The notes beneath the pieces were generated by a model, which made no database searches, was not told the DNA's origin, and saw only the letters and a list, made by a program, of their open reading frames with translations. 64,000 bases of DNA from Corallococcus macrosporus (GTDB lineage Bacteria > Myxococcota > Myxococcia > Myxococcales > Myxococcaceae), in NCBI RefSeq assembly GCF_017302985.1, contig NZ_JAFIMU010000007.1, positions 1,426,001-1,490,000 of the forward strand, in the 5' to 3' direction. Shown here one piece after another: positions 44,104 to 52,816 of the stretch (position 1 is its first letter; each line of letters starts with the position of its first letter). The position numbers were made by a program, and so were the translations under genes.

Positions 44104-44970
44104 TTACCGGGGCACGCCGGGCGAGGACTCGCCGCTCTCCGGCGCGGCGGGCGTGGCCGGCTGCGCGCGGGACGTGGCGTCGATGCGCAAGGCCTGCGGC
44201 TCGCCGCTGCTCGCGTCCGTGCGGTACGAGGCCCGGACCTGCGCGCCCTCCTGGATGTCCGCCGCGCTCGCGGCCCGGCCGTCCACCTGCACCTGCGTGC
44301 TGGGGCCCACCTTCAGGCGCAGCTGCGGCTCGCCGGCCTGGCTCACCAGCACCTCCTGGGCGCTCGCGCTCAGCACGTCACCGGAGATCTGCTGCTCCTG
44401 CTGCACGGCCTGCGTGTTCTGCGCGGGGGCGGCCTGCTGCGTGTTCCGGGCGATGGCGGCCTGCTGCGTGGCGGCGTTCTGGTTCGCGGCCTGCTGCTGC
44501 TGGGCGCTCTCCTGGGCGAGCTGCTGGTTCGCGGCGGCGTTCTCGTTGGAGGCCTGCTGCTGCTGGGAGGCGAAGTTCTGCTGCGCCCGGCGCTGGGCCT
44601 CCAGCGCGCTGGCCTGGGCCTGCTGGGCCACGGACTGGGCCTGCTGGGTGCGGGACTGCGCCTGCTGCTGGCTGGACTGGGCCTCCTGGGCCTCCTTCTG
44701 GGCCTTGGCCTGGGCCTCCTGCAGCTCCTGCTGCTTGCGCTGCACGTCCTCCTGGGCGCGGGCGGCCTCGCGCTGCTCGCTGGAGGCCTGCTTCTGCGCG
44801 TCGCGCGCGTCGTCGAAGGCCTTCTCCGACTGGGCCTGGGCCTGCTCCACCTGGTGTTCAGGGCTGTTGTCCGCCTTGTCCTGGCGGGAGCGGTCCTGGT
44901 CCTGGCAGGCGGTGGTACCCACCAGCAGTGCGGCGACTCCGGCACCCAGCCATGCTGCGCGCGATTTCAT
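44104..44970 (-). CDS. Coiled-coil Gln/Ala-rich lipoprotein
   Basis: 288 residues. Lipoprotein signal ending LLVGTTACQD (Cys at 22). Residues about 40-175 are an almost uninterrupted Gln/Ala/Glu coiled coil (QEAQAKAQKEAQEAQSSQQQ type). The C-terminal 90 residues form a small beta-rich domain (EPQLRLKVGPSTQVQVDGRA, DIQEGAQVRASYRTD) repeated in other myxobacterial lipoproteins and resembling DUF5666-like sandwich folds. It probably spans part of the periplasm from the membrane. The AGGAG site lies inside an inverted repeat just upstream. Confidence 0.8.
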   Translation of the reverse strand: MKSRAAWLGAGVAALLVGTTACQDQDRSRQDKADNSPEHQVEQAQAQSEKAFDDARDAQKQASSEQREAARAQEDVQRKQQELQEAQAKAQKEAQEAQSSQQQAQSRTQQAQSVAQQAQASALEAQRRAQQNFASQQQQASNENAAANQQLAQESAQQQQAANQNAATQQAAIARNTQQAAPAQNTQAVQQEQQISGDVLSASAQEVLVSQAGEPQLRLKVGPSTQVQVDGRAASAADIQEGAQVRASYRTDASSGEPQALRIDATSRAQPATPAAPESGESSPGVPR

Positions 44971-44976
44971 GGGGTT

Positions 44977-45000
44977 CTCCTGTCAAAGGGATGACAGGAG
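44977..45000 (-). promoter_or_regulatory. Inverted repeat covering the ribosome-binding site
   Basis: On the minus strand CTCCTGTCA-TCCCTT-TGACAGGAG forms a 9-bp perfect stem with a 6-nt loop. Its 3' arm contains AGGAG, the ribosome site of the lipoprotein gene, ending 6 nt before the ATG at 44970. In RNA the site would be paired and hidden, so translation could depend on melting or a factor. A DNA-level operator is the alternative. Confidence 0.5.
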
Positions 45001-45129
45001 AAAGATGGCGGTGGCCCGTGGAGCGCCAAGCCGTGCCGCCGCGAGCCCCCGCTCGTCCGCCCGCCCTGCGGCAGGCGCTCACTTTGGGGCTACCGCGTCC
45101 GGAGGAATGGCGATAAGGGGCGCCCCCCC

Positions 45130-46386
45130 ATGCGCGCCTGCGGACTCGACTTCGGAACCAGCAATACCGCCCTGGCCCTGCCGGACGGCACGGTGTTGCC
45201 GCTGCAGCCCCACACCCCGGAGCCCCGGCTGTTCCGCTCCGTGCTCTTCTTCGCGGAGGACGAGCGCGAGGTCTTCACGGGCGCGGACGCCATCCAGCGC
45301 TACCTGGAGGACAACAACGGCCGGTTCATCCAGTCCGTGAAGTCCTTCCTGCACAGCTCGTCCTTCCGGGCCACGCAGGTGAAGGGGCGCACGTTCACCA
45401 TCGAGGACCTGGTGGCCATCCTCCTGCGCCGCGTGCGCGAGGCGGCCGGCGCCCACCTGGGCGAGGCGCCGGACGCGGTGGTGCTGGGCCGGCCCGCGGT
45501 CTTCACGCCGGATCCAGAAGCGGACGCACTGGCGGAGAAGCGGCTGCGCAAGGCGGCGGAGCTGGCGGGCTTCACGCACGTGCAGTTCCTGATTGAACCC
45601 ATCGCGGCGGCGCTCGCGTACGAGGCGCGGCTGCAGAAGGACGAGCTGGTGCTGGTGGCGGACTTCGGCGCCGGCACGACGGACCTGACGCTGATGCGGC
45701 TGGGGCCGTCGCGGCGGGGGAACCTGGACCGGCGGCCGGACGTGGTGGGGTCCACGGGTGTGCGCATCGGTGGTGACCGCTTCGACGCGGAGATCATGCG
45801 GCACAAGCTGTTGCCGCGCTTCGGTGCGGGGTCCACGTACAAGGTGAAGGGTTTCAGCCACAAGCGGCTGCCCATTCCGCAGCACGTGCTGGCGAAGCTG
45901 CTCAACTGGCACGAGATGTCCTTCATCCGGGAGAAGTCCACGCAGGAGCTGCTGGAGGTGATGCTCGACACGAGCGACCACCCGGCGGAGATTCAAGCGC
46001 TCTACGACCTGGTGATGGACAACCTGGGCTACCGGCTGTTCCGGTCGATTGAAGCGGCGAAGGTGAAGCTGTCGAGCGAGGACCAGGCGACCATCGACTT
46101 CGACGAGGCGCGCATCCACCTGCACGAGCCGATGACGCGCGGGGAGTTCGAGACAGCGAGCCGCACGTTGCTGGATGAACTGTCGCAGTGCACGGAAGGG
46201 CTGTTGGCGAAGCACCCGGAGGCCAGGGACATTGACGCGGTCTTCCTGACGGGAGGTTCGTCGCAGATTCCGGCGGTGCGGGAGCTGTACGTGAAGCGCT
46301 TCGGAGAGGAGCGCGTGCGCACGGCGGACGCCTTCACCTCCGTGGCGGAGGGCCTGGGCCGCGCGTCCGCGTGGCTGACGGGGTGA
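45130..46386 (+). CDS. yegD: Hsp70-family protein, YegD-like
   Basis: 418 residues. Hsp70/actin ATPase motifs: phosphate 1 GLDFGTSNTALAL, phosphate 2 LVADFGAGTTDLTLM, adenosine LTGGSSQIPAVRELY and IEPIAAALAYEA. The substrate-binding domain of DnaK is absent; length matches YegD, a short Hsp70 homolog of unclear clients. It is divergent from the coiled-coil lipoprotein gene and shares the neighbourhood with an RpoH-like sigma factor, but no RpoH-type promoter is evident before it. Confidence 0.88.
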   Translation: MRACGLDFGTSNTALALPDGTVLPLQPHTPEPRLFRSVLFFAEDEREVFTGADAIQRYLEDNNGRFIQSVKSFLHSSSFRATQVKGRTFTIEDLVAILLRRVREAAGAHLGEAPDAVVLGRPAVFTPDPEADALAEKRLRKAAELAGFTHVQFLIEPIAAALAYEARLQKDELVLVADFGAGTTDLTLMRLGPSRRGNLDRRPDVVGSTGVRIGGDRFDAEIMRHKLLPRFGAGSTYKVKGFSHKRLPIPQHVLAKLLNWHEMSFIREKSTQELLEVMLDTSDHPAEIQALYDLVMDNLGYRLFRSIEAAKVKLSSEDQATIDFDEARIHLHEPMTRGEFETASRTLLDELSQCTEGLLAKHPEARDIDAVFLTGGSSQIPAVRELYVKRFGEERVRTADAFTSVAEGLGRASAWLTG

Positions 46387-46392
46387 AGTCGG

Positions 46393-46908
46393 CTACGGGG
46401 CTCCGCCATCCGGTGGGAGCCCCTCCACGCCTGCATCCAGTTCCGGAGGCACCAGCAAGGCTTCCGGTTCCGCCCCCACGCTGCGCCGCAGGATTCGGCC
46501 GTCCAGGCTGACCGCGTAGCGCGCGCCGGTGTCCACGCCGATGAAGGCGTCGCCACACGCGCCCGGGGCCTCGTGGATCAGGATGAAGAAGAGAGCTCCC
46601 TGAAGGATGACCCGGTAGCGATAAGCCTCCGGCGTTCCCCAGCACGGCGTGTCCTTGGACCGGGGAGGAAAGAAGTCCGCCATTGCGACCTGGACGGCAT
46701 GAATCAACCGGCCGTCCAGTTCATAGGTCTTTCCGTCAGCGCCCACCTGCACCGCGGACTGCGCGTAGAACGATGGGAACGCGATGCTCCGGTCTCCCTC
46801 CCAGTCAGGAGGCCGGGTTCCCTGCCCGCGCAGGCACCCCATCAGCAACAGCGCGCCGCCCACCAGGGTCAGCCCTCCGCAACGCATCGCGCCTGTCAGT
46901 CGTGGCAT
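46393..46908 (-). CDS. Lipoprotein, unknown function
   Basis: 171 residues. Lipoprotein signal LTLVGGALLLMGCLRG (Cys at 25). Mature part has DGRLIHAVQVAMADFFPP, CWGTPEAYRYRVILQGALFF and GDAFIGVDTGARYAVSLDGR; no family recognised. Last gene of a five-gene minus-strand operon behind the OmpA-like gene, starting 15 nt after the preceding stop. Its stop is 6 nt from the convergent yegD stop. Confidence 0.7.
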   Translation of the reverse strand: MPRLTGAMRCGGLTLVGGALLLMGCLRGQGTRPPDWEGDRSIAFPSFYAQSAVQVGADGKTYELDGRLIHAVQVAMADFFPPRSKDTPCWGTPEAYRYRVILQGALFFILIHEAPGACGDAFIGVDTGARYAVSLDGRILRRSVGAEPEALLVPPELDAGVEGLPPDGGAP

Positions 46909-46923
46909 CCGCGGTGCTCCTGC

Positions 46924-47628
46924 CTAGCGTGTCGGGACGAACCGGAACTCCGTCTCGCTGTCCCAGGTGACCGAGCCTGCCCGCGTCCGGCGCCAATGGC
47001 CTTCTGCATCGGGCGTCCATCGCACCACTTCCGTGCTTCCGTAGGTGTACTCGTAGAAGCCGTCGCAGCCCGCGGAGTTCCCTGAGGTTCCCTCGGAGAA
47101 GAAGGCGACGATTCCAATAGGAAGCCGTCCTGCCTTCGTTTCGACGTATCCCCCATGGATCCGCACCATCTTCGCCAACGCGGCGAGGTCGCGCTCCGAG
47201 AGATGGGTGGGCGTCGCGGGGTGGTCGTGGAGGAAGTAGAGGTACTTGAGGCTGTTGGGTGGATATCGCGAGTCCTCGACGAACGCGGGGGCACGGCAGC
47301 CCTGCTCGAACTGGCTCCGGGTGGCATCGGAGCTCTCCACCAGCTTGCTCAACGCATACCGGTCATCCGGGACGTAATACAGCCAGGCGCAACACTCCTT
47401 CGACATGCGCCAACGCACGTCGAAGTTCGCTGCCGCCGCGTTCCCCGCCGTGGCGTTGCGTTGGGACAGGATGAGGGGGCAGACCGCCAGGAGCGCATCC
47501 CAGGCACTCTCGAACAGCGGCGTCCCTGGCATCGGGCCTTCCAGCCTGGCCGGCATTCCCGAGGGGTCGAAGCGCACGACGCCGGGGGCGGCGGCGAAGC
47601 ACACCCTCCCAGAAACAAGGCGCCCCAC
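46924..47628 (-). CDS. Probable lipoprotein with apparent frameshift at the N-terminus
   Basis: The long frame gives 234 residues from a GTG at 47628, with blocks RWRMSKECCAWLYYVPDDRY, YLYFLHDHPATPTHL, SAGCDGFYEY and SVTWDSETEFRFV. Its first residues make no signal peptide. In the neighbouring frame an ATG at 47639 encodes MGALWGALFLGGCASPPPPA, a perfect lipoprotein signal, and the two frames join if one C is added in the run GCCGCCGCCCCC (about 47583-47597). So the gene is either broken here, phase-variable at that run, or affected by a sequencing error. It follows the third operon gene by 14 nt when the ATG is used. Confidence 0.6.
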   Translation of the reverse strand: MGRLVSGRVCFAAAPGVVRFDPSGMPARLEGPMPGTPLFESAWDALLAVCPLILSQRNATAGNAAAANFDVRWRMSKECCAWLYYVPDDRYALSKLVESSDATRSQFEQGCRAPAFVEDSRYPPNSLKYLYFLHDHPATPTHLSERDLAALAKMVRIHGGYVETKAGRLPIGIVAFFSEGTSGNSAGCDGFYEYTYGSTEVVRWTPDAEGHWRRTRAGSVTWDSETEFRFVPTR

Positions 47629-47653
47629 AACGCCCCCATGAAGGCCCGGTTCC

Positions 47654-48547
47654 TCAGGGCCCCACGTCCACCGTGCGCGTCGTCCAGTCCGTGCCGCCTC
47701 GGCCGTCGCGGGCCACCACCCAGAAGGTGATTCGCTCGGGGGTCCTGGCCGTCGTGTACTTCGTCGTCGGGTCTCCGGGCTTGCCGTCCACCGGCTCCAG
47801 CGAACGGAACGAACCCACCTCGCCCTCGCCTGTCGCGAACCAGCTGTAGAAGACCTGCTCCGTCCGCGTCCCGTCCTCCGTCGCGTAGGACTCCTCGCTG
47901 CCCTCCCCCAGCACCGGCGTGAACGTCACCTCCGTGTCCAGCGGCAGCGGCCCCGCCAGCGGCGCGTCGTTCCACAGCACGTCCTGCATCACCGGGTTCT
48001 GGTTCGGCGCGTCCGTCGAACGCAGCGTGATGCGCCGCACGCCCCGCTCCACGCCCCCCGGCGTCCCGCTGCCGTCCGTCGCCTCGTAGCCCACGAACAG
48101 CGGCAGCCCCACCCGCAGCGCCTCCTGCACCGCCGGGTCGTTGAAGTCGAACGTGCCGCCGTTCCCGCCGCCCGTGTTGCCCGTGGCCTTCTGGAAGGAC
48201 TCGATGAGCAGCGCCTGCACCGCCGGGTCGCTCAGCGACAGCACGCCGTCCTGCAGCGCCACCCCGCTGTCCCCCGGACACGCCGTGTCCCCGTAGGGGT
48301 TCACGTCCGGCCGGCACAGCGCGTACGTCACCGTCACCGGCCTTGCGTCCGGCGTCACCGCCAGCGCGCTGAACGTCACCGGCGGCGGCAGCGTGGAGGC
48401 GTTCGGATCCAACGCCAGCTCCGGCGGCTCCGCCTTGATGGCCAGCACCCGCACGCTGCGAATCTCACTCTGGGCGTCGAAGTCGGCGCCACCGCACGCG
48501 CTCAACCCCAAGAAGGCAATGACACACACGAGGACGGGAGTGCGCAT
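47654..48547 (-). CDS. Lipoprotein, unknown function
   Basis: 297 residues. Lipoprotein signal MRTPVLVCVIAFLGLSACGG. The remainder looks like two beta-sandwich domains (TFSALAVTPDARPVTVTYAL; ITFWVVARDGRGGTDW), resembling Ig-like folds seen in myxobacterial outer-membrane partners of TonB receptors. Begins 4 nt after the receptor stop, so it is tightly co-translated and probably works with that receptor at the outer membrane. Confidence 0.72.
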   Translation of the reverse strand: MRTPVLVCVIAFLGLSACGGADFDAQSEIRSVRVLAIKAEPPELALDPNASTLPPPVTFSALAVTPDARPVTVTYALCRPDVNPYGDTACPGDSGVALQDGVLSLSDPAVQALLIESFQKATGNTGGGNGGTFDFNDPAVQEALRVGLPLFVGYEATDGSGTPGGVERGVRRITLRSTDAPNQNPVMQDVLWNDAPLAGPLPLDTEVTFTPVLGEGSEESYATEDGTRTEQVFYSWFATGEGEVGSFRSLEPVDGKPGDPTTKYTTARTPERITFWVVARDGRGGTDWTTRTVDVGP

Positions 48548-48551
48548 GGCG

Positions 48552-51173
48552 TCAGAAGGCTCCCTTCAGGCCGAGCACGGGCAGGATGGGCAGGCCCTTG
48601 AAGAACTCACGCTCGGAATAGTTGTAGTTGTAGGCCACGCCTTCAACCGACTGGTTGTTGTAGGCGTTCGTCAGGTCCAGGTAGACGTCCAGGTTCCACG
48701 TGTCGAAGACGAAGTTCTTGTCCACGCGGATGTCCAACTGGTTGAACGACGGCAGCCGCTGCGAATTGACCAGCCCGTAGTACGGGATGAACACGTCCGA
48801 CGTGTCGTCGCGCTTCGCCCCCCGCACCGGCGTCGTCGGGTTGCCCGACGCGTAGCGGAACCGCGCGCCCACCTCCCAGCCCTTCGGCAGCTTGTAGCTG
48901 GCGATGGCCGTCAGCACGTGCGTCTGGTCGTTGTCGAACAGGCGCCAGCGCGCCCCCGGCGCGTCCCGGCGCTCGCTGCGGCTGAGCGTGTACGAAATCC
49001 AGCCGAACAGCCGGTCCGTCAGCGCGCGGCGCACCAGCAATTCAAAGCCGTAGATGCGCCCCACGCCGCCGTTCTTCAGGTTCTCCGGCACCGACTCGCC
49101 GTTGCGCACCACGCGCGCGTCCGAGCGCACGATGAGGTCGTCCAGGTCGTTGTAGAAGACCTCCGACCCCACGAACCACTCCGGCCGCGCCTGCCACTCC
49201 GCGCCCACGCTGTACTGCAGCGACCGCTTCGCCCCCAGGTCCGGGTTGCCGAACCCCGGCGACGGCTCATCCTGCACCGGAGGGCTGTGGTACACGCCCG
49301 CGCCGCCCTTCAAGGTCAGCGTCTCCGTGAGCGCGTAGCGCACCGCGAGCCGCGGGTTCACCGTGCGCTTCACCTCCTGCTGATCCGTGAAGACGTAGCT
49401 CTCCGTGCGCACGCCCGGCACCACCAGCAGGTCCTGGATGGGCCGCCACCGCACCTCCGCCCAGGCGGACGGGTAGTACTGGGTGAACTTCCCGTCGATG
49501 TTGATGAGGTCCTCCGCCACCAGCGGCGACGGCGGCTCGCCCTCGCGCGGCGGCTGCTGGATGCTGGCCCTCACATCCGCCAGGTTCGTCACCACGTCCA
49601 GGCCGCCCGCCACCGTCACGCTGTCGTTGAAGGCGTACTCAATCGTGGGCCGCAGGAACAGGTCCGTGGACGCGATGCGCAGCCCGCGCTCGCCAATCTG
49701 GAAGTCCAGGATCGTGTTGCCGATGAGCCCCTGCGTGTCGAGCGTCAGCTTGCCCTCGCGGAACTGGTGCCGCAGGCGCAGCTGGTTGAAGCCCGTCGTC
49801 ACGTCCAGGTTGCCGTTGACGGACGGGTCGCCCTCCGCCGGCTGGTCCAACAGCAGCGCCAGCCGGTCGCGCGACGTCAGGCCCTGCAACGAGAAGGTGT
49901 TGCGGCTGTTGGGCTTCCACACCAGCTTCGCCTGCGCGTCGTAGTAGCGCGGCGCCACCTGGAGGCTGTCGTCGTCGAACGGCACCGCCTTGAGCACCAG
50001 GTCGATGTACGAGCGCCGGCCGCCGATGGCGAAGCTCAGCGTGTCCGTGATGGGGCCTTCAATCACCGCGTTGGATTCAATGAGGTTGATGCCCACCGTG
50101 GCGTGGAGCCGGTCCGTGCGGGGCTCGCGGCTGCGCACGTTGATGACGCCGCCGGTGATGTCGCCGTAGTACGCGGAGAAGTTGCCGGGCAGGTAGTCCA
50201 CCGCCTCCAGCAGCTCCGAGTTGTACACGGAGGTGAGGCCACCGAAGTGGTACAGGATGGGGATGCGCAGGCCGTCCAGGAAGACGCCGGACTCCTGGGG
50301 GCTGGTGCCGCGGATGACCAGCGCGCCGCCGTTGAACGCGGGCCGCGCCACGCCCGGCAGGTTCTGCACCACCTTGAGCGTGTCACCCTGCGTGCCCGGA
50401 ACGCGCTGCACCTCCGCCACGGTGATGGTCGTGCGCGTGACCTCCTTGCGCTCGCGGTCGCTGCGGACCACCGTCTCGTACTGGCTGAAGATGCGCTTCT
50501 GCACGTAGTACGTGGCCTGCGTGAGCTTGCCCTCTTCGATGGTCTCCTGCGTCTTGAAGCGGTCGTAGTTGCCCAGCACCACGACGACGGGGTGCGTGCC
50601 CACGGGGACGCCCCGGAAGCTGAAGCGCCCTTCGTTGTCCGTGACGGCGGAGCGGTCCAGCTCCGTGAGCACCACCTCCGCGCCCACCAGCGGCTTGCGC
50701 GTGCCGCGCTCCAGCGCCTGGCCGCTGAAGTTCACCGGCCCCTGCGGCTCCTGCACGCCGCCGTCCGCGGACGGGGCCTCCGGCGGCGCTTCCGGCGCGC
50801 GGAAGACGAACTGGTAGGCGTACTGGATGCGAACGGGCGCGGGGACGTGGTCCACCTCCGCGGGCTCGAACTGGAACTGCTTCACCGCCTCCACCGCGGC
50901 CTCGTCGAAGCCGTGGCCCGCGGGCTGGGTGATTTCGACGTTCGTGACGGCGCCCGTCTCCGAGATGTCGATGAACATCACCACCGTGCCCTCGAGCTGC
51001 TGGGCGGCGGCGTCCGGCGGGTAGGCCGCTTCGACCTGGCGCAGGAGCGCGGGCGGCTTCGTCAGCACGCCCGTGGGAGCGCCGGCATCGCCAGCGAGGG
51101 TTCCTGCGTCCGGAGCCTGTGCCACGGCTCCGGTCGCAAGCAATACACAGACGACGCAGAGGAGCGTTCTCAT
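48552..51173 (-). CDS. TonB-dependent receptor with an N-terminal TonB C-terminal domain
   Basis: 873 residues. Signal peptide 1-20. Residues about 40-130 match the TonB C-terminal domain (AAYPPDAAAQQLEGTVVMFI, VEITQPAGHGFDEAAVEAVK, FQFEPAE), normally found in the inner-membrane energiser TonB. A carboxypeptidase-regulatory-like domain follows (about 148-230, EVVLTELDRSAVTDNEGRFS), then the plug (LPGVARPAFNGGALVIRG, FLDGLRIPILYHFGG) and a 22-strand-type barrel ending in Phe (LPVLGLKGAF), as outer-membrane proteins do. A substrate is not obvious. Second gene of the operon, 30 nt after the OmpA-like gene. Confidence 0.9.
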   Translation of the reverse strand: MRTLLCVVCVLLATGAVAQAPDAGTLAGDAGAPTGVLTKPPALLRQVEAAYPPDAAAQQLEGTVVMFIDISETGAVTNVEITQPAGHGFDEAAVEAVKQFQFEPAEVDHVPAPVRIQYAYQFVFRAPEAPPEAPSADGGVQEPQGPVNFSGQALERGTRKPLVGAEVVLTELDRSAVTDNEGRFSFRGVPVGTHPVVVVLGNYDRFKTQETIEEGKLTQATYYVQKRIFSQYETVVRSDRERKEVTRTTITVAEVQRVPGTQGDTLKVVQNLPGVARPAFNGGALVIRGTSPQESGVFLDGLRIPILYHFGGLTSVYNSELLEAVDYLPGNFSAYYGDITGGVINVRSREPRTDRLHATVGINLIESNAVIEGPITDTLSFAIGGRRSYIDLVLKAVPFDDDSLQVAPRYYDAQAKLVWKPNSRNTFSLQGLTSRDRLALLLDQPAEGDPSVNGNLDVTTGFNQLRLRHQFREGKLTLDTQGLIGNTILDFQIGERGLRIASTDLFLRPTIEYAFNDSVTVAGGLDVVTNLADVRASIQQPPREGEPPSPLVAEDLINIDGKFTQYYPSAWAEVRWRPIQDLLVVPGVRTESYVFTDQQEVKRTVNPRLAVRYALTETLTLKGGAGVYHSPPVQDEPSPGFGNPDLGAKRSLQYSVGAEWQARPEWFVGSEVFYNDLDDLIVRSDARVVRNGESVPENLKNGGVGRIYGFELLVRRALTDRLFGWISYTLSRSERRDAPGARWRLFDNDQTHVLTAIASYKLPKGWEVGARFRYASGNPTTPVRGAKRDDTSDVFIPYYGLVNSQRLPSFNQLDIRVDKNFVFDTWNLDVYLDLTNAYNNQSVEGVAYNYNYSEREFFKGLPILPVLGLKGAF

Positions 51174-51203
51174 GACGGGTGCGCGGGTCTCCCGCGCACC
51201 GTC

Positions 51204-52016
51204 CTAGCGCCCTCCGAGGCTGGGAGCGAGCACGATCTCGATGCGCCGGTTCTGGCTCTTGTGCTCCGGCGTGTCGTTGGGGACCAGCGGCTGGTACTGC
51301 CCGTAGCCCGCCGCGGACAGCATCGTCGGGTCCACGCCCGAGTCCTGGAGCGAGCGCACCACCGCCATCGCGCGCGCCAGGCTCAGCTCCCAGTTGGTGG
51401 GGAACTGTCCGCCGCCGGTGGGCACGTCGTCCGTGTGGCCTTCCACGCGCACGATGCGGCCCTGCACCGTCTTGAGCGCGTCGGCGATCTTCACCAGCGC
51501 CTCCTGCCCTTCCTTGCCCACGCGCGCGGAGCCGGACGCGAAGAGGATCTTGTCCTTGAGCTGCACCGTCATGCGGCCCTTCATCTCCGACAGCTCGATC
51601 TTGCCGTCGGAGATCTCCTGCTTGAGCGACTGGGCCAGGTTCTCGTACTCGGAGCTCTTCTTCTCCAGCTCCTCCTTCGCCTGCGCCAGCTTCTTGGCGT
51701 TGCGCCCCAGCTCGTCGTTGAGCGCGGCCAACTGCGCGTTCTTCTCCTCCAGCGCGCGGCGCTCGGCCGCGGCGGAGGTGAGGCGGTTCTCGGAGGCGTC
51801 CAGGCGCGTCTGCAGCGCGGTCTTCTCCTGCTCCAGCGCGGCCTGCTTCTCCTCCAGCTCCTTGATCTTCGCCTCGGCCGCCGTGCGGGCCGCCTTCTCA
51901 TCCGTGAGGTTCTTCGTCAGCCCTTCCGCCTCCAGGGCCTTCTCGTTGAACTTCCCCTGAGAGACGCAGCCCGTGGAGAGGGCGATGAGGGCAGCGAGAA
52001 CCAGACGTGTCCGCAT
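51204..52016 (-). CDS. OmpA-family peptidoglycan-binding lipoprotein
   Basis: 270 residues from the Met at 52016, with AGGAGG 10 nt upstream. Lipoprotein signal LVLAALIALSTGCVSQ. Residues about 20-140 form a coiled coil (EEKQAALEQEKTALQTRLDA type) and about 150-265 the OmpA-like domain (ILFASGSARVGKEGQEAL, VEGHTDDVPTGGG, LSLARAMAVVRSL, NRRIEIVLAP), which binds peptidoglycan. The TDDVP loop is the MotB-like variant. First gene of the five-gene operon; it may anchor the receptor complex to the wall. Confidence 0.88.
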   Translation of the reverse strand: MRTRLVLAALIALSTGCVSQGKFNEKALEAEGLTKNLTDEKAARTAAEAKIKELEEKQAALEQEKTALQTRLDASENRLTSAAAERRALEEKNAQLAALNDELGRNAKKLAQAKEELEKKSSEYENLAQSLKQEISDGKIELSEMKGRMTVQLKDKILFASGSARVGKEGQEALVKIADALKTVQGRIVRVEGHTDDVPTGGGQFPTNWELSLARAMAVVRSLQDSGVDPTMLSAAGYGQYQPLVPNDTPEHKSQNRRIEIVLAPSLGGR

Positions 52017-52044
52017 AGGTGCGATTCCTCCTGACAAGGATGGT

Positions 52045-52077
52045 GGTGGGTCTGAGAGTACCGCTCTCAGGCCCACC
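52045..52077. terminator. Hairpin between the chalcone-isomerase-like and OmpA-like genes
   Basis: GGTGGGTCTGAGAG and CTCTCAGGCCCACC pair over 14 positions with one G-T around the loop TACCG. It is downstream of the stop at 52134 on the minus strand and upstream of the OmpA-like gene; it likely ends the upstream transcript. No U-tract, so an operator is possible. Confidence 0.45.
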
Positions 52078-52133
52078 GGCTAGGAGAAACGCGCATCCAA
52101 TTTGAGGCCAAACCTCCCCGCTGGACGAGCAGC

Positions 52134-52685
52134 CTACTTGGGGAAGATGGGGTGGGTGTCCAGCCAGGAGCTGAAGAGGGCGTCGGCGAAGGACTTGCCC
52201 GGGATGTGGACGCCGCCGGACGCGCCGCCGGAGACGTGGAGGCCGGAGCCGGGCAGGTAGGTGAGGACGAGGTCGTCGCCCTTGCGGACGTCATGGAGGG
52301 ACGACAGGAGCTTCTCCAGGGACTGGCTGAGGGCGTCCTCGCGCATGGCCGGGTTCTGGCGCAGGCCTTCACGGAAGCTGCCGACGAGCTGGTCCTTGGT
52401 GATGGTGCGCAGGAAGCGGAAGTGCAGGCGTTTCAGGCTGTTGGACGCCACGGCCTCCTTGAAGCAGGAGGGCTCCTCTTCCATGTAGAGGCTCCAGACG
52501 TAGACATTGAAGAAGAGCTTCTTCTTCAGCTCCATGTGGGTGAGCGCCAGCGTGCGCCCCTCCACCTGGAGGGAATCCGGCATGTTGACCCCGCCCGCCT
52601 GTCCCGCATGGGCGGCAGCGCCCACGAGCAGGAGCATCCCCAGCGCGAACCCTCGCGCCCCCTTTTTCCACGCCGTCCCCGTCAT
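52134..52685 (-). CDS. Exported chalcone-isomerase-like protein
   Basis: 183 residues from the Met at 52685 (the frame is open further up, but the signal peptide begins here: ARGFALGMLLLVGAAAHAG). The segments MPDSLQVEGRTLALTHMELK, then KLFFNVYVWSLYMEE and KSFADALFSSWLDTHPIFPK match the bacterial chalcone isomerase-like family, which has the fold but not the flavonoid activity of the plant enzyme. The related proteins may bind fatty acids. Periplasmic. Located between the hybrid kinase gene and the OmpA operon. Confidence 0.82.
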   Translation of the reverse strand: MTGTAWKKGARGFALGMLLLVGAAAHAGQAGGVNMPDSLQVEGRTLALTHMELKKKLFFNVYVWSLYMEEEPSCFKEAVASNSLKRLHFRFLRTITKDQLVGSFREGLRQNPAMREDALSQSLEKLLSSLHDVRKGDDLVLTYLPGSGLHVSGGASGGVHIPGKSFADALFSSWLDTHPIFPK

Positions 52686-52816
52686 CGCCTTCCCCTTCAC
52701 CCCTGAGTCGGTGATCGCTACGGTGCGCATGCTCCTGAAAACCGCCACCGGCCGCGATCATTGGTTTGTGCACCATTGGACGGCAACGGACGGCTCAAGG
52801 CAAGGCTGTTGGGGGC

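Noticed and set aside
48393-52034. 1213-codon plus-strand frame opposite the TonB receptor operon
   Set aside because: Arg/His/Leu-rich shadow composition; the opposite strand encodes a TonB receptor, an OmpA-like protein and lipoproteins with clear motifs.
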